A DNA stretch of 40,452 nucleotides from Holophagaceae bacterium (GCA_027451045.1 DAIDKC010000270.1:1-40452); one strand, 5' to 3'. Positions 14,792 through 24,299 are shown, numbered from the stretch's first letter. Made by a program: numbers and translations. The notes: generated by a model from the letters alone, not told the origin.

Positions 14792-16085
14792 GAGCTCCTC
14801 CAGGATCAAGGTGGCCCAGGTCGAGCGGAGCGAAATCCGGCACGATGCAGTTCCGCCCGATCGCCTTTGCCTGGTAGAGCATGGCATCGGCCACCCCGAG
14901 CATGGAACTCATGGAATTCCCGGGCCGGGTGCACACCCCGATGCTGGCAGTGATCTGCAGGGACGTCCCGAGATACGGGATCTCCAGTCCGGCGATGGCC
15001 TCGCGAACCTGGTCGAAGAAGGCGCCGGCCTTGTCCGGCGTCACGTTGGCCGCGAAGAGGCAGAACTCCTCCCCCCCGAGCCGCGCCAGGATGTCGGATC
15101 CCCGCACCCGCTGGGCCAGGGCCTTGGCGACGGCCTGGAGCACGCGGTCGCCGGCCTCGTGGCCATGGGTGTCGTTGATCCGCTTGAAGAAGTCCAGGTC
15201 AATCATGCCGATGGCGAACGGCTGGTGGCCCCGCCGCAGGCTCGCATAGGCCTGGGCCGCCGCCTCCTGGAAGTAGCGCCGGTTGTAGAGGCCCGTCAGG
15301 GCATCCCGCATGGACGCGTCCCGGAGGGACCGGATGGTGTCGAGCATGGCGACGTTGAGGTTGACGCGGCAGTAGAACTCCTCCTCCAGGAAGGGCCTGG
15401 CGATGAAATCGTTCGCCCCGCTCTTGAGGAAGCGCGCGGAGAGCAGGTTGTTCCCCCGGGCGGAAACGCCGATGATCGCCATCCGGTTGAGATCCACCTT
15501 CTCCCGGATCCGGCGGGTCAGTTCCGCGCCATCCATGCCTGGCATGTGGTAGTCAACGATGGCCAGCGCCACATCCCCCTGCGCCTCGAGGAGGGCCAGC
15601 GCCTCCTCGCCGGATCCGGACTCGAGGACCTGGAAGCGATGCCGCTCCAGCAACTGCACCAGCGCCCGCCGGGACGTGGGCGAGTCGTCCACCACCAGCA
15701 CCTTGAGGGATTCGTTCTGGTGGATGCGCCCCACGAGCCTCACCACGGCATTCACGCTCTGGGCGTTCTCCTTGAGGAGGTAGTCGAGCACCTTCCGGGA
15801 GACCATCCGCTCCCGGACCTCGTCGCTGAAGTCCCCGGTGAAGACGATGCAGGGGAACCCCCTGTTCACGAGGAGGTCGAGGGTCTCGCCGGCGGCAGCG
15901 TCCGGGAGCTGGAGATCCACCAGGGCCAGGCTGAAGGAGTCCCGCCCCTCCCGGTCCAGGACTGCCAGCGTGTCCTGGTGGGAGGCCGCCACCACGCTCG
16001 CCAATCCCAGTTCGCGTTTGAGCGCCCGCTTGAGGAGGGTGGAGGTGACAGCGTTGTCTTCGACGATGAGGATCCGGCGCTGCAT
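14772..16085 (-). CDS. Diguanylate cyclase response regulator (REC-REC-GGDEF)
   Basis: The 437-aa protein contains two receiver domains and a GGDEF domain. REC1 (about 1-125) has VEDN and LALVDLQLPD. REC2 (about 130-250) has VVDDSP and AIVDYHMPGMDG; its switch Lys is replaced by Arg (IARPF). The cyclase domain (about 270-425) has DALTGLYNRRYF and an intact GGEEF. An RxxD inhibitory site (RGSD) stands five residues before GGEEF, so product feedback is likely. It makes c-di-GMP from GTP under phosphorelay control. The ATG 16085 start excludes an 11-residue in-frame extension that lacks domain character. Its own promoter probably lies in the 126-bp gap before carB's stop. Confidence 0.92.
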   Translation of the reverse strand: MQRRILIVEDNAVTSTLLKRALKRELGLASVVAASHQDTLAVLDREGRDSFSLALVDLQLPDAAAGETLDLLVNRGFPCIVFTGDFSDEVRERMVSRKVLDYLLKENAQSVNAVVRLVGRIHQNESLKVLVVDDSPTSRRALVQLLERHRFQVLESGSGEEALALLEAQGDVALAIVDYHMPGMDGAELTRRIREKVDLNRMAIIGVSARGNNLLSARFLKSGANDFIARPFLEEEFYCRVNLNVAMLDTIRSLRDASMRDALTGLYNRRYFQEAAAQAYASLRRGHQPFAIGMIDLDFFKRINDTHGHEAGDRVLQAVAKALAQRVRGSDILARLGGEEFCLFAANVTPDKAGAFFDQVREAIAGLEIPYLGTSLQITASIGVCTRPGNSMSSMLGVADAMLYQAKAIGRNCIVPDFAPLDLGHLDPGGAHVPIRG

Positions 16086-16211
16086 GGGGGCCTCTGGAGA
16101 AGGGGATCGCGCGGGCAAGGAGACCCGCCTCTTATCGGGAGCCCGCTGACATAAATCAAGCCATGTAGCCTTGAATCCCTTGCACCATGCCAGATCAACA
16201 AGAAAAAGTCG

Positions 16212-19200
16212 CTATCTCACCTTATCCGGGCCCAGGGCCTGGAGGGCGCGCACCGTCATCTCTCCCCGCAGGGTCTCGATGGCCTCGCAGGCGGCGAGGG
16301 CGGCACTGAGGTTGGTGAGACAGGGGATCTTCAGGCGCAGGGCCTCCTTGCGGATCGCGCTCTCGTCGAAGAACGCGTCGCGGCCCAGGGGCGTGTTGAT
16401 GACCCACTGCATCTCCCCGTTCTTCATCAGGTCCACGGCGTGCGGCCGGCCTTCGTTCACCTTGAAGATGCGGCGCACCTTGAAGCCGATGGACTCCAGC
16501 GCCCGCGCCGTCCCCTCCGTGGCGCAGAGGCCGAAACCCAGGCCCACGAGCTTCTGGGCCAGCTCCGGCAGGCGGGCCTTGTCGGCATCGTTCACCGTGA
16601 GGAAGACGGTTCCGGAGAGCGGCAGGGGAATGCCCGCGGCCAGCAGGGCCTTGGCGTAGGCCTCGCCGAAGGTCTCGCCGATGCCCATGACCTCGCCTGT
16701 GCTCTTCATCTCCGGGCCCAGCACGGGGTCCACCCCAGGAAACTTGGCAAAGGGGAAGACCACGCCCTTCACCGAGACCGCACGGGGCACGCCATCCGTG
16801 ACGCCCTGCGTCTCCAGGCTCTGGCCCAGGCCCACCCGGGCGGCCACGCCGGCCCAGTCCACGCCCGTGGCCTTGCTCACGAAAGGCACCGTGCGGCTGG
16901 CGCGGGGGTTGGCCTCCAGGCAGTAGGCGATGCCATCCTTCACGGCGAACTGGAGGTTCATCAGCCCCCGCACGCCCAGGTCCAGGGCCAGACGGCGGCT
17001 GTACTCCTGCACGGTCGCCACGATGGCCTCGGGCACGCCCAGGGCCGGGATGACGGCGTAGCTGTCCCCGGAGTGGATGCCCGCCTCCTCGATGTGGGCC
17101 AGCAGGCCCGCGACGACCACCCGCTCGCCGTCGCACACCACGTCCACGTCCAGTTCCTGGGCTCCGTCCAGGAAGCGGTCCAGCAGCACCGGCTGGTCGT
17201 TGCTCACCGCCACCGCTTCCCTCATGTACTTCTCGAGGCCCGCGTCGTCGAAGACCACGGCCATGGCCCGGCCTCCGAGGACGAAGCTGGGCCGGACCAT
17301 CACCGGGTAGCCCAGCCCATGGGCCACCGCCTGCGCCTCCTCGAAGCTCGTGGCCATGCCCCAGGCGGGGGCCGGGATGCCCAGGCGCCGGAGGACCTGG
17401 CCGAAGCGCTCGCGGTCCTCGGCGTCGAGGATCGCCCGGAGCGGCGTGCCCAGCAGCGGGACCCCCGCGCCATCCAGGGACGACGCGAGCTTCAGGGGCG
17501 TCTGGCCCCCGAACTGCGCGAAGACGCCCAGCAGCTTCCCGCCCGCCGCCTCGCGGTCCACGATGGCCTTCACGTGCTCGAAAGTGAGCGGCTCGAAGTA
17601 GAGGCGGTCGCTAGTGTCGAAGTCCGTGCTCACCGTCTCGGGATTGCAGTTCACCAGGATGGCCTCGACGCCGCTGGCCCGGATGGCCTCCACGGCCTGG
17701 ACGCAGCAGCAGTCGAACTCCACGCCCTGCCCGATGCGGTTGGGCCCGCTGCCCAGCACGATGGCCTTGGGACGGTCCGTGGGTACGGCCTCGCTGCGCT
17801 CCTCGTAGGTGCCGTAGAGGTAGGGCGTCTCCGCAGCGAACTCGCCGGCGCAGGTGTCCACCCGCTTGTAGGCGGGCCGCAGCCCGAAGGCCTCGCGCCG
17901 CTGGCCCACTTCGGCCTCCGTGCAGCCGCAGAAGACCGCGATCTGGGCGTCGGCGAAACCGGCCCGCTTGGCCCGCTCCAGCAGCTCCTCCGGCAGCCGG
18001 TCCACGGGGAAGCTGCGCAGGCGGCCCTCCAGCACGACGATCTCCTCGATCTCCCGCAGGAACCAGGGCGTGATCCTCGTATGGCGGTGCAGCTCCTCCA
18101 CGCTGTGCCCCGCCTTCAGGGCGTGGTAGATCCAGAACAGCCGCTGCGGCCCCGGCGTGAGCAGGTGCTCCTTCAGGCGAGCCAGGTCCAGCTTCCCCTC
18201 CAGGGCACCTGACAGGCCCAGGTGCCCTTCCTCCAGGGAGCGCACGGCCTTCTGCAGAGCCTCCTGGAAGCTGCGCCCCAGGGCCATCACCTCCCCCACG
18301 CTCTTCATCTGGGTGCCGAGCACCTGCTCGGCCTGGGGGAACTTCTCGAAGGTGAAGCGGGGGATCTTCACCACGATGTAGTCCAGCACCGGCTCGAAGG
18401 CCGCCTTGGTCATGCGGGTGATGGCGTTGGGAAGCTCCCAGAGGCGGTAGCCAAGGGCCAGCTTGGTGGCCACCCAGGCGATGGGGAAGCCCGTGGCCTT
18501 GGAGGCCAGCGCGGAGCTGCGGCTCACGCGGGGGTTCATCTCGATGACGATGATGCGGCTGGTCTCGGGGTCCAGCGCGAACTGGATGTTGGATCCGCCC
18601 GTCTCCACCCCCACGGCGCGGATGACCGCCATGGCCCCGTCGCGCATGCGCTGGTACTCGGGATCCGTGAGGGTGAGCGCGGGGGCCACCGTGATGCTGT
18701 CGCCTGTGTGGACGCCCATGGGATCGAGGTTCTCGATGGAGCAGATGATCTCGACGTTGTCGTCGATGTCCCGCACCACCTCCAGCTCGAACTCCTTCCA
18801 GCCCAGGATGCTCTCCTCGATGAGCACCTGCTTGGTGGGGCTGAGGTCGAGGCCCCGGGCCACGATGGTCTCGAACTCGTCCACGTTGTAGGCGATGCCA
18901 CCGCCGCTGCCGCCCAGGGTGAAGCTGGGGCGGATGATGGCGGGGAAGCCCGTGAGGGTCAGCAGTTCCCGGGCCTCTGCCATGCTGTGGGCGAAGCCGC
19001 CCCGGCAGGTCTCCAGGCCCAGGCCGTCCATGAGCGCCTTGAAGAGCTGGCGGTCCTCGCCGCGCTTGATGGCCTCGGGCTGGGCGCCGATCAGGCGCAC
19101 GCCCGACCGATCGAGGAGCCCCGAATGGTGGGCCTCCATGGCCAGGTTGAGGGCAGTCTGGCCCCCCACCGTGGGCAGGATGGCATCCGGCTGCTCCGCC

Positions 19201-19436
19201 TCGATCACCTTCTCCAGGGCGGCCAGGGTGAGCGGTTCCAGGTAGGTGGCATCCGCGCGGCCCGGGTCCGTCATGATCGAGGCCGGGTTGGAGTTGAGGA
19301 GGATCGTCCGGATCCCCTCCTCCCGCAGCGCCTTCAGCGCCTGGGTTCCCGAATAGTCGAACTCGCAGGCCTGGCCGATCTGGATCGGCCCCGATCCCAG
19401 CACCAGCACACTCTTCAGATCCGTCCTCTTAGGCAT
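16212..19436 (-). CDS. carB: Carbamoyl-phosphate synthase large subunit
   Basis: The 1074-aa protein has the full family length, with two ATP-grasp synthase halves and a C-terminal allosteric MGS-type domain. It begins with [21 protein letters not shown], repeats [16 protein letters not shown] at the start of the second half, and has [10 protein letters not shown] and [10 protein letters not shown] in the two active sites. It makes carbamoyl phosphate from bicarbonate, ammonia delivered by CarA, and two ATP, for pyrimidine and arginine synthesis. ATG 19436 overlaps the carA stop by 8 nt (ATGCCTAA), so the pair is coupled. An in-frame extension upstream overlaps carA and is not used. Confidence 0.97.
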   Translation of the reverse strand: MPKRTDLKSVLVLGSGPIQIGQACEFDYSGTQALKALREEGIRTILLNSNPASIMTDPGRADATYLEPLTLAALEKVIEAEQPDAILPTVGGQTALNLAMEAHHSGLLDRSGVRLIGAQPEAIKRGEDRQLFKALMDGLGLETCRGGFAHSMAEARELLTLTGFPAIIRPSFTLGGSGGGIAYNVDEFETIVARGLDLSPTKQVLIEESILGWKEFELEVVRDIDDNVEIICSIENLDPMGVHTGDSITVAPALTLTDPEYQRMRDGAMAVIRAVGVETGGSNIQFALDPETSRIIVIEMNPRVSRSSALASKATGFPIAWVATKLALGYRLWELPNAITRMTKAAFEPVLDYIVVKIPRFTFEKFPQAEQVLGTQMKSVGEVMALGRSFQEALQKAVRSLEEGHLGLSGALEGKLDLARLKEHLLTPGPQRLFWIYHALKAGHSVEELHRHTRITPWFLREIEEIVVLEGRLRSFPVDRLPEELLERAKRAGFADAQIAVFCGCTEAEVGQRREAFGLRPAYKRVDTCAGEFAAETPYLYGTYEERSEAVPTDRPKAIVLGSGPNRIGQGVEFDCCCVQAVEAIRASGVEAILVNCNPETVSTDFDTSDRLYFEPLTFEHVKAIVDREAAGGKLLGVFAQFGGQTPLKLASSLDGAGVPLLGTPLRAILDAEDRERFGQVLRRLGIPAPAWGMATSFEEAQAVAHGLGYPVMVRPSFVLGGRAMAVVFDDAGLEKYMREAVAVSNDQPVLLDRFLDGAQELDVDVVCDGERVVVAGLLAHIEEAGIHSGDSYAVIPALGVPEAIVATVQEYSRRLALDLGVRGLMNLQFAVKDGIAYCLEANPRASRTVPFVSKATGVDWAGVAARVGLGQSLETQGVTDGVPRAVSVKGVVFPFAKFPGVDPVLGPEMKSTGEVMGIGETFGEAYAKALLAAGIPLPLSGTVFLTVNDADKARLPELAQKLVGLGFGLCATEGTARALESIGFKVRRIFKVNEGRPHAVDLMKNGEMQWVINTPLGRDAFFDESAIRKEALRLKIPCLTNLSAALAACEAIETLRGEMTVRALQALGPDKVR

Positions 19437-20511
19437 GGTGGGACTCCTGGAGCAGCTCGACGAAGCGCCGGAACGCGGGATGCGCATCGTGGGGGCCGGG
19501 CGAGGCCTCGGGATGGTGCTGGAGGCTGAAGATGGGCAGCTGGGTGTGTCGCAGGCCCTCGACGGTGCCGTCGCTCAGGTGCCGGTGGGTGACCTCCACT
19601 TCCTTCGGCAGGCTGGCCTCATCCACGGCGAACCCGTGGTTCTGGGCGGTGATCTCGATGCGGCCGGTCGCGAGGTCCTGCACGGGCTGGTTGGCGCCGC
19701 GGTGGCCGAACCTGAGCTTGAAGGTGCGCCCGCCGAAGGCCTGGCCGAGGAGCTGGTGGCCCAGGCAGATTCCGAAGATGGGCAGCCTGCCGAGGCAGGC
19801 CTCCACCTCCTTCTGCATCCCCGGCAGGGCGGCGGGATCGCCGGGGCCGTTGCTGAGGAAGAGCCCGTGGAACCGCCGGTCCGTGAGCTCGGTGGCCGGC
19901 GTGTCCCAGGGGAACACCTCGAGGTGCAGCCCTGCGCCCACCAGCTGGTCGAGAATGCTCCGCTTGATGCCGCCGTCCAGGACCGACACGCGGAAACGGC
20001 CGCCGGGATTGAGTTCGTACCGGTCCCGGCAGCTCACCTCGCCGCAGAGGGCCTGGCCCGTCATGTCCGGCAGGGCCTTGGCCCTGGCCACGCCCGCCTC
20101 CAGGCTGCCGTCCGCCTCGGTCCACACGATCGCGGGCTGGGCGCCCTGGTCCCGGAGATGCTGGGTGAGCGCCCGGGTGTCGAGATCGGTCATCACGGGG
20201 ATGCGATGGCGCTTGAGCCAGCCGGCCAGGTCGCCCTCGGCGCGGGCATGGTCCGGCGCGAAGGTGAGGCGCCGGCAGAGGAGGCCCGTGGCCCAGGGAT
20301 GGGCGGCCTCGTTGAGGTCCGCGTGGATGCCGTAGATGCCCTGCTCGGGGAAGGTCATGCAGACCAGCTGCCCGGCAAAGCTGGGATCCGTGAGGATCTC
20401 CTGGTAGCCCGCCATGGCCGTCGTGAAGACCGCCTCGCCCCCGCCCCCGAAACCCAACGGCGCCCGCCCCCGGAAGATCGTGCCGTCCTTCAGGATCAGG
20501 TGCGCCTGCAT
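19429..20511 (-). CDS. carA: Carbamoyl-phosphate synthase small (glutaminase) subunit
   Basis: The 360-aa protein has the N-terminal CPSase-small domain ([22 protein letters not shown]) and a class I glutamine amidotransferase domain with [10 protein letters not shown], the nucleophile Cys in [15 protein letters not shown], and the His-Glu pair in [13 protein letters not shown]. It hydrolyses glutamine and channels ammonia to CarB. ATG 20511 has GGAGG 4 nt upstream. An intrinsic terminator ends 17 nt before the start codon on the same strand, which points to control by attenuation. Confidence 0.97.
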   Translation of the reverse strand: MQAHLILKDGTIFRGRAPLGFGGGGEAVFTTAMAGYQEILTDPSFAGQLVCMTFPEQGIYGIHADLNEAAHPWATGLLCRRLTFAPDHARAEGDLAGWLKRHRIPVMTDLDTRALTQHLRDQGAQPAIVWTEADGSLEAGVARAKALPDMTGQALCGEVSCRDRYELNPGGRFRVSVLDGGIKRSILDQLVGAGLHLEVFPWDTPATELTDRRFHGLFLSNGPGDPAALPGMQKEVEACLGRLPIFGICLGHQLLGQAFGGRTFKLRFGHRGANQPVQDLATGRIEITAQNHGFAVDEASLPKEVEVTHRHLSDGTVEGLRHTQLPIFSLQHHPEASPGPHDAHPAFRRFVELLQESHHA

Positions 20512-20528
20512 GGGGCCTCCGGCTCTGC

Positions 20529-20560
20529 AAAAACCCCGCGAGGGCGCTGCCGTCGCGGGG
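20529..20560 (-). terminator. Intrinsic terminator (attenuator) in the carA leader
   Basis: On the minus strand an 8-bp perfect stem (CCCCGCGA and TCGCGGGG) with an 11-nt loop is followed directly by TTTTT. It lies between any carA promoter and the carA start, so it should stop most transcripts unless it is prevented from folding. No T-run follows on the plus strand, so it is unidirectional. It is not at the end of any recognised gene, which supports an attenuator. Confidence 0.7.
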
Positions 20561-20653
20561 CCGTGGAAAGAGTCGGTCCTTGGGGGACCTGGACGAGTGT
20601 AGCGGCGGCGGAAGGAGCTGTTCAGCCTTTTTGTTCCAAGGGAACTCCGCCAT
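20530..20653 (-). other. Possible translated leader of carAB
   Basis: An ATG at 20653 has AAGGAG 4 nt upstream. The frame begins MAEFPWNKKAEQLL and stays open through the attenuator hairpin; its own stop is far inside carA, out of frame. Translation over the hairpin would block terminator folding, as in the pyrBI leader of E. coli. The coordinates given cover only the part up to the terminator. The ORF could also be the start of a degraded gene. The 195-bp gap between carA and tadA holds this and the divergent promoters; two GGAACAAA copies also lie in it. Confidence 0.35.
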
Positions 20654-20706
20654 ACTGCTCCTTTGTTCCTGTCGTACCTCCCGCCGATTCGGCCACACTG
20701 GTCCCC

Positions 20707-21162
20707 ATGTGGAGCGGCGACGATCTCTACTTCATGCATCTCGCGCTGGAGGAGGCGGAGCAGGCGGACCGCCTGGGTGAGGTTCCCATCGGCGCCGTGT
20801 TGGTGTCCGAAGGGGCCCTGCTGGGCCGGGGGCACAACTGTCCCATCCGCTCCAACGACCCCACGGCGCATGCGGAGATCCAGGCCCTCCGCGACGCCGC
20901 TGGATGGACCCGGAACTACCGCCTGGCTGGCGCCACCCTCTACGTCACCCTGGAACCCTGCATCATGTGTTTCGGGGCCCTGGTCCATGCCCGTGTCGCA
21001 CGGGTCGTGTTCGGGGCCTCCGACCCCAAAGTGGGCGTCAGCCGGTGGATGCAGACCCTCCAGGGAGCGGCCCTCAACCACCGATTCGCCTTCGAGGGCG
21101 GTCTGCTGGAAACGGAGTGCCGAAACCAGCTCCAGGCCTTCTTCCAGCGGCGTCGCTCCTGA
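20707..21162 (+). CDS. tadA: tRNA-specific adenosine deaminase
   Basis: The 151-aa protein shows the cytidine/deoxycytidylate deaminase fold with the zinc site HAE (TAHAEIQALRDAA) and PCIMCFGALVHARV (PCxxC). It converts A34 to inosine in the anticodon of tRNA-Arg(ACG). The end (LETECRNQLQAFFQRRR) matches TadA. The ATG at 20707 fits the family start but has no clear ribosome site. It is divergent from carA and directly followed by the GGDEF-hemerythrin gene. Confidence 0.94.
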   Translation: MWSGDDLYFMHLALEEAEQADRLGEVPIGAVLVSEGALLGRGHNCPIRSNDPTAHAEIQALRDAAGWTRNYRLAGATLYVTLEPCIMCFGALVHARVARVVFGASDPKVGVSRWMQTLQGAALNHRFAFEGGLLETECRNQLQAFFQRRRS

Positions 21163-21218
21163 TGGATTTCAAGCCTTCCGGCGGACCGCCGATGAGCGCC
21201 CTGGTGCGAGGTGGCCCC

Positions 21219-22319
21219 ATGTCTCCCAGCGAACTCCTGCCCCTCCTCGCGCTCGTGGCGCTGGCAGCCGCAGGGGCGGGCTGGCTGCGTGCCATGGTCC
21301 AGGGACGCCGTCTTGCGGATCGGGCCCTCCAGCTGGAAGCCGAGCTGGACCGCCTCCGGGAGCAGCTCCGGATCATGGAAGCCCAGGCCACCCATGATCC
21401 CCTCACCGGAGCCTGGAACCGGCGCCGCTTCGAGGAGTCCGCCGGTGCGGAGATGGCCCTGGCCCGGCGGCGCAGGGCCCCCGTCTCCCTCATCCTGCTG
21501 GACCTCGACCATTTCAAGCGCATCAACGATGCCTTCGGGCATGGCCAGGGGGATGCCGTCCTCGTGGGCGCAGCGGAGACCTTCCGCGAGGTGCTCCGGA
21601 CCGCAGATGCCCTGACCCGTTGGGGCGGCGAGGAATTCATCGTCCTCTCCCCCGCCACCGGGCTGGGCGGCGCCCTCAGCCTGGCGGAGCGCCTCCGGAC
21701 GGCACTCGAGTCCGCGACATTCCCCGTCTCCGGCACCGTCACCCTCAGTGCCGGCGTGGCCGAGTACGTCGAGGGCGAATCCCTCGAGGCCTGGGTGGGA
21801 CGGGCCGACCAGGCCCTCTACCGCGCCAAGGAGCTGGGCCGGAACCGGGTCGAGGGCCATCCCGGACGGACCACCGGGCGAGGAGGGGAGGCCGGAGGGC
21901 TGCTGGAGCTGGCCTGGGACGAGTCCTATGCCAGCGGCCACCGCACCGTGGATGCCCAGCACCGGGCCTTGTTCGAGCTGGCGAACGCCCTGCTGTCGGG
22001 CCTGCTGGAGGGACGGCCCGCCCCGGAGGTGGAACGCCGCTTCCAGGCGCTGCTCGACCACAACGTCCGCCACTTCCAGGACGAGGAGGACTGTCTGCGC
22101 CAGGCCGGCTATCCCGATCTCGCGGAGCACCAGGCCGAGCATGCCCGCCTGATCCAGGAGGCCCGGGCCCTCCGGGACGAGGTCGCCGCCGGCCGGGTCG
22201 CGGCTGGCAGGCTCGTGTCCTACGTGGTCTGCGACCTCGTCCGGGACCACATCGTCCACGAGGATCGCCATCACTTCCCGTACCTGGGCCGAAGGCTCTC
22301 GGGGGGTTCAGCCTCCTGA
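21219..22319 (+). CDS. Diguanylate cyclase with C-terminal hemerythrin domain
   Basis: The product is 366 aa from ATG 21219, which has CGAGGTGG before it. ATG 21162 overlaps the tadA stop (TGATG) and would add 19 residues. An N-terminal helix (LLPLLALVALAAAGAGW) anchors it in the membrane, and a short coiled coil follows. The GGDEF domain has DPLTGAWNRRRFE, an intact GGEEF, and an RxxD inhibitory site (RTAD) five residues before it. The last 130 residues are a bacteriohemerythrin: HRTVDAQH, HFQDEE, HQAEH and HIVHED supply the His/Asp/Glu ligands of a di-iron O2 site. It probably makes c-di-GMP in response to oxygen or redox state. Confidence 0.9.
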   Translation: MSPSELLPLLALVALAAAGAGWLRAMVQGRRLADRALQLEAELDRLREQLRIMEAQATHDPLTGAWNRRRFEESAGAEMALARRRRAPVSLILLDLDHFKRINDAFGHGQGDAVLVGAAETFREVLRTADALTRWGGEEFIVLSPATGLGGALSLAERLRTALESATFPVSGTVTLSAGVAEYVEGESLEAWVGRADQALYRAKELGRNRVEGHPGRTTGRGGEAGGLLELAWDESYASGHRTVDAQHRALFELANALLSGLLEGRPAPEVERRFQALLDHNVRHFQDEEDCLRQAGYPDLAEHQAEHARLIQEARALRDEVAAGRVAAGRLVSYVVCDLVRDHIVHEDRHHFPYLGRRLSGGSAS

Positions 22320-23384
22320 GCGGGCGGCCAGGGCCAGGACGGCGAAGGTGGCCAGCCAGTGCTCGCCTTCATAGTGGCCCGAGGCCAGGTGCGGGAGCCC
22401 GGCCCGGAGGTGCCGGTCCGCCGCGGCCGTCAGCAGGCGGGATCGGGGATGGCCCTCGCCCAGTGCCGCCGCCACCTCGTGGAGGGCCCTGGCGCGGCTG
22501 AGGTTGAGGCCGTCGAGGTGCACCAGCTTGGGGTCCGTCCGGTCCCCCGGTACGACCGGCTCCAACCCTTCCGGGAGACCGGGCAGGAAGGCCCGGAGCC
22601 AGCGGGCGAACCGCGCCCGGGGCAGCACCCGGGCCATCAGGGCCGCCTCCTCGAGGCAGGGGGAGAGGAAGTCCTCGCCGCCCGGTTCCCAGGCCAGCGG
22701 CCCGTTCCGGTCCCGTCCGAAATAGGCGAGGGCCCGCTCCTCCAGCAGGTGCCCCAGATCCGCAGCCCCCGCGGCCCGCGCATAGTCCAGGGCGAGGTGG
22801 AGGCTGAAGGCGGTATTGGGATGGACGCCGGTGCGGATGGGGTGGGCCTGTTTCGGCAGGAAGTCCATGAACTGCGCCGCCAGGCGGTCCGCCAGGGGCT
22901 GCAGGGCCTGCGACCAGCGGCGGGGCTGGGGCGCGTCCCAGGCGCGCAGCTCGGCAGCGAGTTTCAACAGCCAGGCCCAGCCATAGCTGCGCTCGAAGCT
23001 CCGGCGGTTGGCCTGGTCCAGGTAGGCCACCTCGCCCGCGATGCAGTCCGGCCTCAGGTGCGCATCCAGCAGGTCCCGGGCCTCCGCCCCTCCTGGAAGG
23101 CCGGGGAAGTCCTTCAGCAGCCGCACCAGCATCCAGTGCCCATGCACCGCCGAGTGCCAATCGAAGCAGCCATAGAAGGCCGGATGGAGCGCCCGCGGAC
23201 CCTGCACCTCCCCCGCCCCGTTCATGACGTGATCCAGCTTGTTCGGGTACTCCCGCCCCAGGCATCGCAGCGCCAGGGCTGCGAACCGACCCGCCTCCTG
23301 GGGCGACGGTGCAAGCTCCGCGCCCAGCCCGCGACGCGCCCCCGGCACCGAGCGCCTCCCCTCCCCTTTCGGCCCGATCCCCAC
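22308..23384 (-). CDS. DUF2891 family protein
   Basis: The 358-aa protein matches DUF2891 in length and in motifs: LHPAFYGCFDWHSAVHGHW near residue 65, NRRSFERSYGWAWLLKL, HPNTAFSLHLALDYAR, and DFLSPCLEEAALMARVLP. The family is uncharacterised and looks all-alpha, like an (alpha/alpha) barrel. The GTG start at 23384 is chosen because GGGAGG lies 5 nt upstream and because in-frame codons further up run into the tRNA gene. It converges on the GGDEF-hemerythrin gene and overlaps it by 12 nt. Confidence 0.8.
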   Translation of the reverse strand: MGIGPKGEGRRSVPGARRGLGAELAPSPQEAGRFAALALRCLGREYPNKLDHVMNGAGEVQGPRALHPAFYGCFDWHSAVHGHWMLVRLLKDFPGLPGGAEARDLLDAHLRPDCIAGEVAYLDQANRRSFERSYGWAWLLKLAAELRAWDAPQPRRWSQALQPLADRLAAQFMDFLPKQAHPIRTGVHPNTAFSLHLALDYARAAGAADLGHLLEERALAYFGRDRNGPLAWEPGGEDFLSPCLEEAALMARVLPRARFARWLRAFLPGLPEGLEPVVPGDRTDPKLVHLDGLNLSRARALHEVAAALGEGHPRSRLLTAAADRHLRAGLPHLASGHYEGEHWLATFAVLALAARSGG

Positions 23385-23434
23385 ACGCGCCTCCCGGTGG
23401 ATTCTAGCGGCCGGTTTGCTAGACTGGCTTTCCC

Positions 23435-23524
23435 GGAGAGATGGCCGAGCGGTTGAAGGCGCCTGACTCGAAATCAGGTTTGGGAGTGATCTCAACGGGG
23501 GTTCGAATCCCTCTCTCTCCGCCA
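23435..23524 (+). tRNA. tRNA-Ser (anticodon CGA)
   Basis: The acceptor arms GGAGAGA and TCTCTCC pair. The D-arm, the anticodon stem CCTGA/TCAGG with loop CTCGAAA (anticodon CGA, reads UCG), a long variable arm and the T-arm with GGTTCGAATCC follow in order. The discriminator is G and the CCA end is encoded (23522-23524). The long variable arm and anticodon agree on serine. tRNA-Ser genes are frequent integration sites, and an accessory stretch begins just after it. Confidence 0.97.
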
Positions 23525-23536
23525 GATGCGTCACCA

Positions 23537-23569
23537 AGCCCCTGATAAAACAGGGGCTATTGTTTTGTT
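23537..23569 (+). terminator. Intrinsic terminator of tRNA-Ser
   Basis: An 8-bp perfect stem (AGCCCCTG and CAGGGGCT) with a 6-nt loop ATAAAA is followed by ATTGTTTTGTT. It lies 12 nt after the CCA end and should end the tRNA transcript. Confidence 0.85.
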
Positions 23570-23722
23570 CCAGTTGTTGCCCACGCTACTCCCCATACTC
23601 ATAGCTCTGGTCTCATCCAAAGACGAAATCTGCCGATCCATCAACTGATGGCCTACCGTTCACCCCCTTGTGACGCATGGCCGGATCCGTCGCCCATACT
23701 TTCTCTTGAAGGGGTAATTCCC

Positions 23723-23741
23723 TGGTCCCTACACTGGACCA
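23723..23741. promoter_or_regulatory. Dyad operator candidate before the small gene pair
   Basis: A perfect inverted repeat TGGTCC-N7-GGACCA ends 22 nt before the start of the first small gene. This place suits an autoregulatory operator, as seen upstream of many toxin-antitoxin operons. The other sequence between the tRNA terminator and this repeat (about 150 bp) holds no gene I can support. Confidence 0.35.
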
Positions 23742-23763
23742 ACTCACTGAATCTGGAGTCGTC

Positions 23764-23961
23764 ATGCGAACCAAGGCCGTGCAGAAGCAGCCGAAGGCTT
23801 CGGGCGTCGCCTCAATGGTGAGTGTGCGTCTTCCTAGCCCGCTCCCGAAGGGGCTCAAGGTCGTGTACCGGGAAGAGACGGGGGGGTACACCCTGGCAGC
23901 TACCAGTAAGGTTGGCCTGCGTAACCTCGTTCAGTTGGGGATGGCAGGGAAGCTCGGGTGA
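23764..23961 (+). CDS. Small protein (65 aa), possible antitoxin-like partner
   Basis: The ATG has GGAG 5 nt upstream and a dyad just before that. The basic peptide (VQKQPKASGVASMVSVRLP at residues 6-24) continues with LPKGLKVVYREETGGYTLAA and ends GMAGKLG. It resembles no family I can name. Its stop overlaps the next start by GTGA, so the two are coupled. Small size, order and the upstream dyad suggest an antitoxin position; this is organisation only. Confidence 0.5.
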   Translation: MRTKAVQKQPKASGVASMVSVRLPSPLPKGLKVVYREETGGYTLAATSKVGLRNLVQLGMAGKLG

Positions 23962-24299
23962 CTTCCGCCCGGATCCGGTACGAAGTTGCCTTTTGCCCGG
24001 GATCCCAAAGGGAAGATCTACCTGAAATGAACTCTTTCTGTGTTCAATGCCAGGAGTCCTTTCAGGAAGCCTTGGAAACGGTGAGGGCTTGGCCTGAAGA
24101 TGGGACCCCAAAAGGTGGCCGGCTCGTTGGTACCTTGTCTGTTTCGTTCTGGGACGGGCTTCCCGGGAAGAGGCTCAAAGGGAGGATTGTTTACTCCGTT
24201 CGCCAGAGGTACATCACGATCTGGTCCGCCCACCCTGACCACGATGAGGCTTACAAGAGGGCCCAAGTTCGCTACAAGTCGGCGCTCCGGCGGAGATAA
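23958..24299 (+). CDS. Small protein (113 aa), possible toxin-like partner
   Basis: GTG 23958 overlaps the stop of the previous gene by 4 nt. The protein is basic at its end (RAQVRYKSALRRR) and has a beta-rich C-terminal half (RLVGTLSVSFWDG, GRIVYSVRQRYITIWSAHP) that recalls small RelE/ParE-type folds without matching a clear signature. Two Cys form CVQC. Codon use is more relaxed than in the chromosome around it, in line with transfer. It converges on the remnants at 24264-24640. Confidence 0.45.
   Translation: MTSARIRYEVAFCPGSQREDLPEMNSFCVQCQESFQEALETVRAWPEDGTPKGGRLVGTLSVSFWDGLPGKRLKGRIVYSVRQRYITIWSAHPDHDEAYKRAQVRYKSALRRR

Noticed and set aside
20530-20653. The carA leader ORF as a protochlorophyllide-reductase-like small protein
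   Set aside because: The first residues (FPWNKKAEQ) recall the start of such proteins, but nothing after them fits, and the frame has no stop before carA.
20630-20670. GTTCC/GGAAC repeats near carA as an SOS (LexA) box
   Set aside because: The spacing (GTTCC-AAG-GGAAC) does not fit the CGAAC-N4-GTTCG form, and neither carA nor tadA is an SOS gene.
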